From NCBI GenBank assembly GCA_013298415.1, contig JAAFHN010000124.1:1-7256 (forward strand): a stretch of 7,256 nucleotides of DNA, read 5' to 3'. This document shows, piece after piece, positions 6,183 through 7,256 of this stretch; positions within the stretch are counted from its first letter, which is position 1; every line of letters begins with the position of its first letter. A model generated the notes under the pieces. It was given only the letters and a program-made list of their open reading frames with translations. It searched no databases and was not told the origin of the DNA. Made by a program: the position numbers and the translations under genes. Origin of the DNA: Comamonadaceae bacterium. Lineage in GTDB: Bacteria > Pseudomonadota > Gammaproteobacteria > Burkholderiales > Burkholderiaceae_C.

Positions 6183-6502
6183 TCATGCAGTCTCATGCGC
6201 TTGTCTTCTCGCTGCTTCGCGCTCAGCGGGTGTGATGAGTGCGGCAAGCGGCGACATGCTGCGCAGCGTGCCTGCAAGGCTGCTCGGGTTGCACACCAGC
6301 TGCGCCACGGCGCTCGGCCCGGCCTCGATGGCGCGCTGCCACTGGTCGAGGTAGGCATCGCTGCTCTGCGGCCCGCGCTGAACGCGCCAGCGGGCAATCG
6401 TGGCGAGCGCTGCTTGTCTCGCATCGGTCTGGGCAAGCCGGGGGGCACTGCCAGCTCATGCAGCGCGAGCGTCCATGCGTCGATGCGTTGCTGGGCGTTC
6501 AT
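6183..6502 (-). CDS. Small hypothetical gene split by a -1 frameshift
   Basis: I do not recognise a named family. Translation from the ATG at 6502 (MNAQQRIDAW...) is sensible for about 21 residues, up to Val-Pro-Pro at a run of six C in the coding strand (6440-6445). After that the zero frame becomes Arg/Ser/Pro/Ala-rich nonsense. The -1 frame is then open from just after a TGA at 6456-6458 to the TGA at 6183. It has no start codon near the shift point, but its third codon positions are strongly GC-rich and its residues look natural: 'IARWRVQRGPQSSDAYLDQW', 'SAVAQLVCNPSSLAGTLRSM', 'SPLAALITPAEREAARRQ'. One added C would give a continuous product of about 106 residues, soluble and largely alpha-helical in look, with no membrane segment. 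It sits 10 bases after glyS and 21 bases before gmhB, so it belongs to that transcript. Unshifted, the frame runs to 6158 (114 residues) and overlaps the gmhB start as ATGA, which looks coincidental. The cause may be a sequencing error, a real mutation or slippage. Confidence 0.7.
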
Positions 6503-6512
6503 GGCTGGCTTG

Positions 6513-7256
6513 CTACACCGCCAGCTTGGAGAGGTCAGCCACGCGGTTGGTCATGGCGTGGAGCTGGCTGAGCAGGCCCAGGCGGTTGGCTTTGAGCGCC
6601 GGGTCGTCGGCGTTGACCATCACGTGTTCGAAAAATGCGTCCACCGGGGCTTTGAGGGCTGCCAATTGGGTCAAATTTTGCTCAAATTGGCCCTCTGTCC
6701 AGGTCTTTTCAATGTTTGATGCTATGGATTGCATAGCGTCGAAAAGCTCCTTTTCAGAGGCTTCGGCGAGCAGCTCAGGCTTGGCTCCAGGCTCGGGCCA
6801 GGCATCGGCCTTCTTCAGGATGTTGTTAATGCGCTTGTTGGCCGCAGCCAAGGCTTGCGCCTCAGGCAGGGCGGTGAAGGCGCGCACGGCGGCAAGGCGC
6901 TGCTGCATCTCGCCCCAAGGCGGGCGCACGCTGAGCACGGCATCCACCTCTTGCGCCGAGTAGCCAGACTCGCGCAGCATCCCGGCCAAGCGGTCAAAGA
7001 CGAAGCTCAACAGCGCTTCTTTGGCCGCTGCGCCGTCTGCGGGCAGCTTGTCGCCAAACGCGGCATAGGCCGCATCCACCACGGCTGAGAGTTGCAGCGG
7101 CAGCCCGCCTTCGGTGAGCATTCTGAGGATGCCGAGCGCGTGGCGGCGCAGGGCAAAGGGGTCTTTGTCGCCGCTGGGCAGGTTGCCGATGCCAAACATG
7201 CCCACCAGGGTTTCCAGCTTGTCGGCGAGTGCGACCACGGTGCCCACCTTGTTGCG
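6513..7256 (-). CDS. glyS: Glycine-tRNA ligase beta subunit, C-terminal part
   Basis: The last 247 codons of the beta chain of the alpha2-beta2 type glycyl-tRNA synthetase are present; the 5' end lies beyond the right edge. The enzyme charges tRNA-Gly in the cytoplasm, and the beta chain carries tRNA-recognition and accessory domains. The visible part opens in frame with 'RNKVGTVVALADKLETLVGMFGIG', followed by the strongly conserved GDKDPFALRR, 'LSFVFDRL' and the DALR-like anticodon-binding end 'LAALKAPVDAFFEHVMVNADDPALKANRLGLL'. A GTG at 7247 is internal and not the start, because the family sequence continues without a stop to the edge. The full protein is usually around 700 residues, so about one third is seen. 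glyQ would be expected immediately upstream, outside the window. The stop is 10 bases before the small gene at 6502. Confidence 0.95.
   Translation of the reverse strand, partial: RNKVGTVVALADKLETLVGMFGIGNLPSGDKDPFALRRHALGILRMLTEGGLPLQLSAVVDAAYAAFGDKLPADGAAAKEALLSFVFDRLAGMLRESGYSAQEVDAVLSVRPPWGEMQQRLAAVRAFTALPEAQALAAANKRINNILKKADAWPEPGAKPELLAEASEKELFDAMQSIASNIEKTWTEGQFEQNLTQLAALKAPVDAFFEHVMVNADDPALKANRLGLLSQLHAMTNRVADLSKLAV

Noticed and set aside
6158..6502. 114-codon reading of the small gene with an ATGA overlap to gmhB
   Set aside because: The overlap looks attractive, but the residues after the C run are a low-quality Arg/Ser/Pro/Ala mix, while the -1 frame over the same bases reads as a normal protein. 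I prefer the frameshifted model ending at 6183.
5427..6719. 430-codon open frame on the plus strand
   Set aside because: It runs antisense across gmhB, the small gene and the end of glyS, has a Cys/His/Arg/Ala-rich composition with no recognisable motif, and is the usual by-product of GC-rich coding on the other strand.
6650..6745. AT-richer patch in glyS with 'gatgctatgg/gcatagcgtc' and repeated 'caaattt/caaatt' words
   Set aside because: It resembles a small inserted repeat, but the glyS frame and family sequence continue through it without a gain in length that I can detect.
1..7256. A novel multi-gene system such as defence, a biosynthetic cluster or a mobile island
   Set aside because: All but one of the genes fall in known housekeeping, envelope or transport families, with no transposase, integrase, toxin, nuclease or repeat array. 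The unknowns are the small frameshifted gene and the function of the DUF4139 protein.

Overview
The window is a GC-rich chromosomal stretch whose gene content and protein style point to a betaproteobacterium, most likely Burkholderiales and probably Comamonadaceae. The pointers are a class II heterotetrameric glycyl-tRNA synthetase beta chain, followed by a GmhB-type heptose bisphosphatase, a PlsC acyltransferase of the betaproteobacterial 'KHQS..E' type and a YgjP-like metallopeptidase. A Burkholderiales-style branched-chain amino-acid-type solute-binding protein follows. The assignment rests on recollection of these families, not on a search. All supported genes lie on the minus strand, so transcription runs from high to low coordinates.

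Reading in the direction of transcription: (1) The 3' third of glyS enters from the right edge and stops at 6513. (2) Ten bases later a small gene of about 106 codons begins at 6502. It is split by a one-base shift at a run of six G (six C in the coding strand) at 6440-6445, and one extra C would restore it. (3) gmhB (5592-6161) follows and serves lipopolysaccharide inner-core heptose synthesis. (4) A 188-base gap holds a REP-like palindrome (5453-5520). (5) plsC (4654-5403) makes phosphatidic acid, and its stop touches the start of a YgjP/WLM-type zinc metallopeptidase gene (3704-4648). (6) A 184-base AT-richer leader carries a hairpin over the ribosome-binding site of the next gene. (7) That gene is an exported solute-binding protein of an ABC transporter (2335-3519), with no permease or ATPase gene in view. 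(8) After 61 bases comes a 737-residue exported DUF4139 protein with a proline-rich insert and a C-terminal coiled coil (60-2273). The last 59 bases hold no feature I can support.

The first part (glyS, small gene, gmhB, plsC, metallopeptidase) looks like a housekeeping and cell-envelope cluster in two transcriptional blocks. The second part (solute-binding protein and DUF4139 protein) is a separate pair of exported proteins whose functional link is unknown. I see no mobile element, CRISPR array, RNA gene or obvious new defence-like system. The most notable observations are the frameshifted small gene and the RBS-covering hairpin.
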